This document shows, one piece after another, positions 5,856-6,597 of a DNA stretch of 6,597 bases. Each line of letters opens with the position of its first letter. The stretch's first letter is position 1. This stretch comes from Moraxella lacunata. GTDB taxonomy: Bacteria > Pseudomonadota > Gammaproteobacteria > Pseudomonadales > Moraxellaceae. Under the pieces are notes generated by a model, which was not told where the DNA came from, did no database searches, and saw only the letters and a program-made list of their open reading frames with translations. The stretch spans positions 1 to 6,597 of the forward strand of contig NZ_MXAN01000128.1 of assembly GCF_002027545.1 (NCBI RefSeq), given 5' to 3'. Position numbers and translations under genes: made by a program.

Positions 5856-6597
5856 ATGAGCTATTTCTTTAAGAGCTTCATGGATAATATGCTAAAAGAG
5901 CCTGCAAGTGGTAAGGTAGAGCCTAGTCAAAAGATTGGTCAAATAATAGAGGAGGGCGTGGTTGGTCATATTGGGAAAATTTTTGGAGAGATTGGAAAAG
6001 AACAATCCCTTCAAGACCTACACGCTACTTTACATCAAGTGGCTCGGCAAAAAGAAAATCACGAGCAGTCAAAGACATCTACCCAGTCCCCATATCCCAT
6101 AAACAAAGAGACATCGGAGAGAGTGATGAATCACAAAATATCAGTACCAAGTATCAAACATCAACGCTTAAAACAGCTGGCGGTCAATACAGAGAAAAAA
6201 GAGCAAAAAGCAATCTATGAAAAAAACCTAACAAAAGCGGTGGAGATTGTAACATCTTATCGTTTTTGGTTTATCACCAAACAAAATGCGGTCATGATTT
6301 ATGATAGTGCAACAGGGCTTTTATGGGACGCTAAGCCTGATATATCAAGCTATTATAAATTGGAAGAAGGTAAAAAAATCTTTAAGGAAATAAATGGATT
6401 GTTGTTTAATAAGTTGCCAATTTACGAAGAGATTAAAAATATTACCATAGTGGATTTCCCCCTAAAATCTGGAAAAAATGCTAGGATTTTAGATAGAGAG
6501 TATTGGCTTACTAATGATAAACAGACAATCGATATAGACAAAACCCCCCCCTATGGAAGTGTATGCTCACGGTTATGTACTAGACTTCTTTCCAAAC
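5856..6597 (+). CDS. Uncharacterised protein with DUF1566/Lcl-like segment (gene E, partial, frame lost at C8)
   Basis: The start is ATG 5856 with GAGG at 5846-5849, six bases ahead. The frame is open to the window end, so it is incomplete. The first 130 residues are polar and helical (MSYFFKSFMDNMLKE…, later Lys/Gln-rich). From about residue 147 the pattern AVMIYDSATGLLWDAKPD, a helix-rich segment, KLPIYEEIKNI and EYWLTND resembles the DUF1566/Lcl domain. In that family a 'D.aTGLmW' strand is followed by 'RLP..eEL' and a W-containing strand. This is a resemblance from memory, not a search result. At a run of eight C (6544-6551) the present frame passes into cysteine-rich, unlikely sequence (YGSVCSRLCTRLL), whereas one fewer C gives PPMEVYAHGYVLDFFPN. 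The 3' part of the gene is therefore probably out of frame here. Function is unknown. Confidence 0.7.
   Translation, partial: MSYFFKSFMDNMLKEPASGKVEPSQKIGQIIEEGVVGHIGKIFGEIGKEQSLQDLHATLHQVARQKENHEQSKTSTQSPYPINKETSERVMNHKISVPSIKHQRLKQLAVNTEKKEQKAIYEKNLTKAVEIVTSYRFWFITKQNAVMIYDSATGLLWDAKPDISSYYKLEEGKKIFKEINGLLFNKLPIYEEIKNITIVDFPLKSGKNARILDREYWLTNDKQTIDIDKTPPYGSVCSRLCTRLLSK
6544..6551 (+). repeat. C8 homopolymer tract within gene E
   Basis: Eight consecutive C bases follow AAAA. With seven, the codons read aaa acc ccc cct atg gaa gtg tat. With eight, the frame shifts by one. Homopolymers of this length slip readily during replication and are a classic phase-variation device in Moraxella, Neisseria and Haemophilus. 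Confidence 0.8.

Noticed and set aside
1..6597. CRISPR array, tRNA, rRNA or insertion sequence
   Set aside because: No regular repeat-spacer pattern, cloverleaf, rRNA core sequence or transposase frame was seen on either strand.

Overview
The window looks like an accessory region of a moderately AT-rich Gram-negative bacterium. Codon use, GGAG-type ribosome-binding sites and a C8 homopolymer inside a gene would suit a gammaproteobacterium such as Moraxella or another Moraxellaceae. This is an impression from composition and protein style, not a database match.

Layout: bases 1-83 hold the last 26 codons of an unidentified upstream gene, followed by a strong nested-hairpin intrinsic terminator (96-153). 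A 126-base AT-rich leader with phased TTAAA motifs follows. The rest reads as one + strand operon of five genes. A (280-3429) is a large HerA/FtsK-like (DUF87-type) P-loop ATPase. B (3468-4228) is a protein with an Ala/Ser/Gly-rich, hydrophobic N-terminus. C (4294-5181) contains a coiled coil. D (5181-5846) is partly coiled coil with a charged E/I/V/K linker. E (5856 to the end) has a segment resembling a DUF1566/Lcl domain. Genes follow one another closely, and the C/D stop and start codons overlap by one base.

The main observation is that each of the five reading frames carries exactly one visible disruption and is otherwise intact. Gene A has a 146-base segment (430-575) that is backwards. 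Flipping it restores a continuous 1049-residue frame with both junctions in phase, and the missing residues can be read on the minus strand. Gene B appears to lack one G near 3581-3584. Gene C has an in-frame TAA at 4417-4419, gene D has an in-frame TGA at 5451-5453, and gene E leaves a sensible frame at a C8 tract (6544-6551). Independent support for five rather than eight genes is that only the five proposed starts have a well-placed GGAG/GGGAG/GAGG site; the three internal restart points (3587, 4429, 5469) do not.

The locus could therefore be a recently silenced multi-gene system with an ATPase motor at its head, or one whose expression is switched by an invertible segment and a homopolymer. 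The sequence alone cannot decide between reversible switching, decay and assembly error. The function of the system is unknown. A defence or conflict role is only a guess from a HerA-like ATPase travelling with uncharacterised partners.
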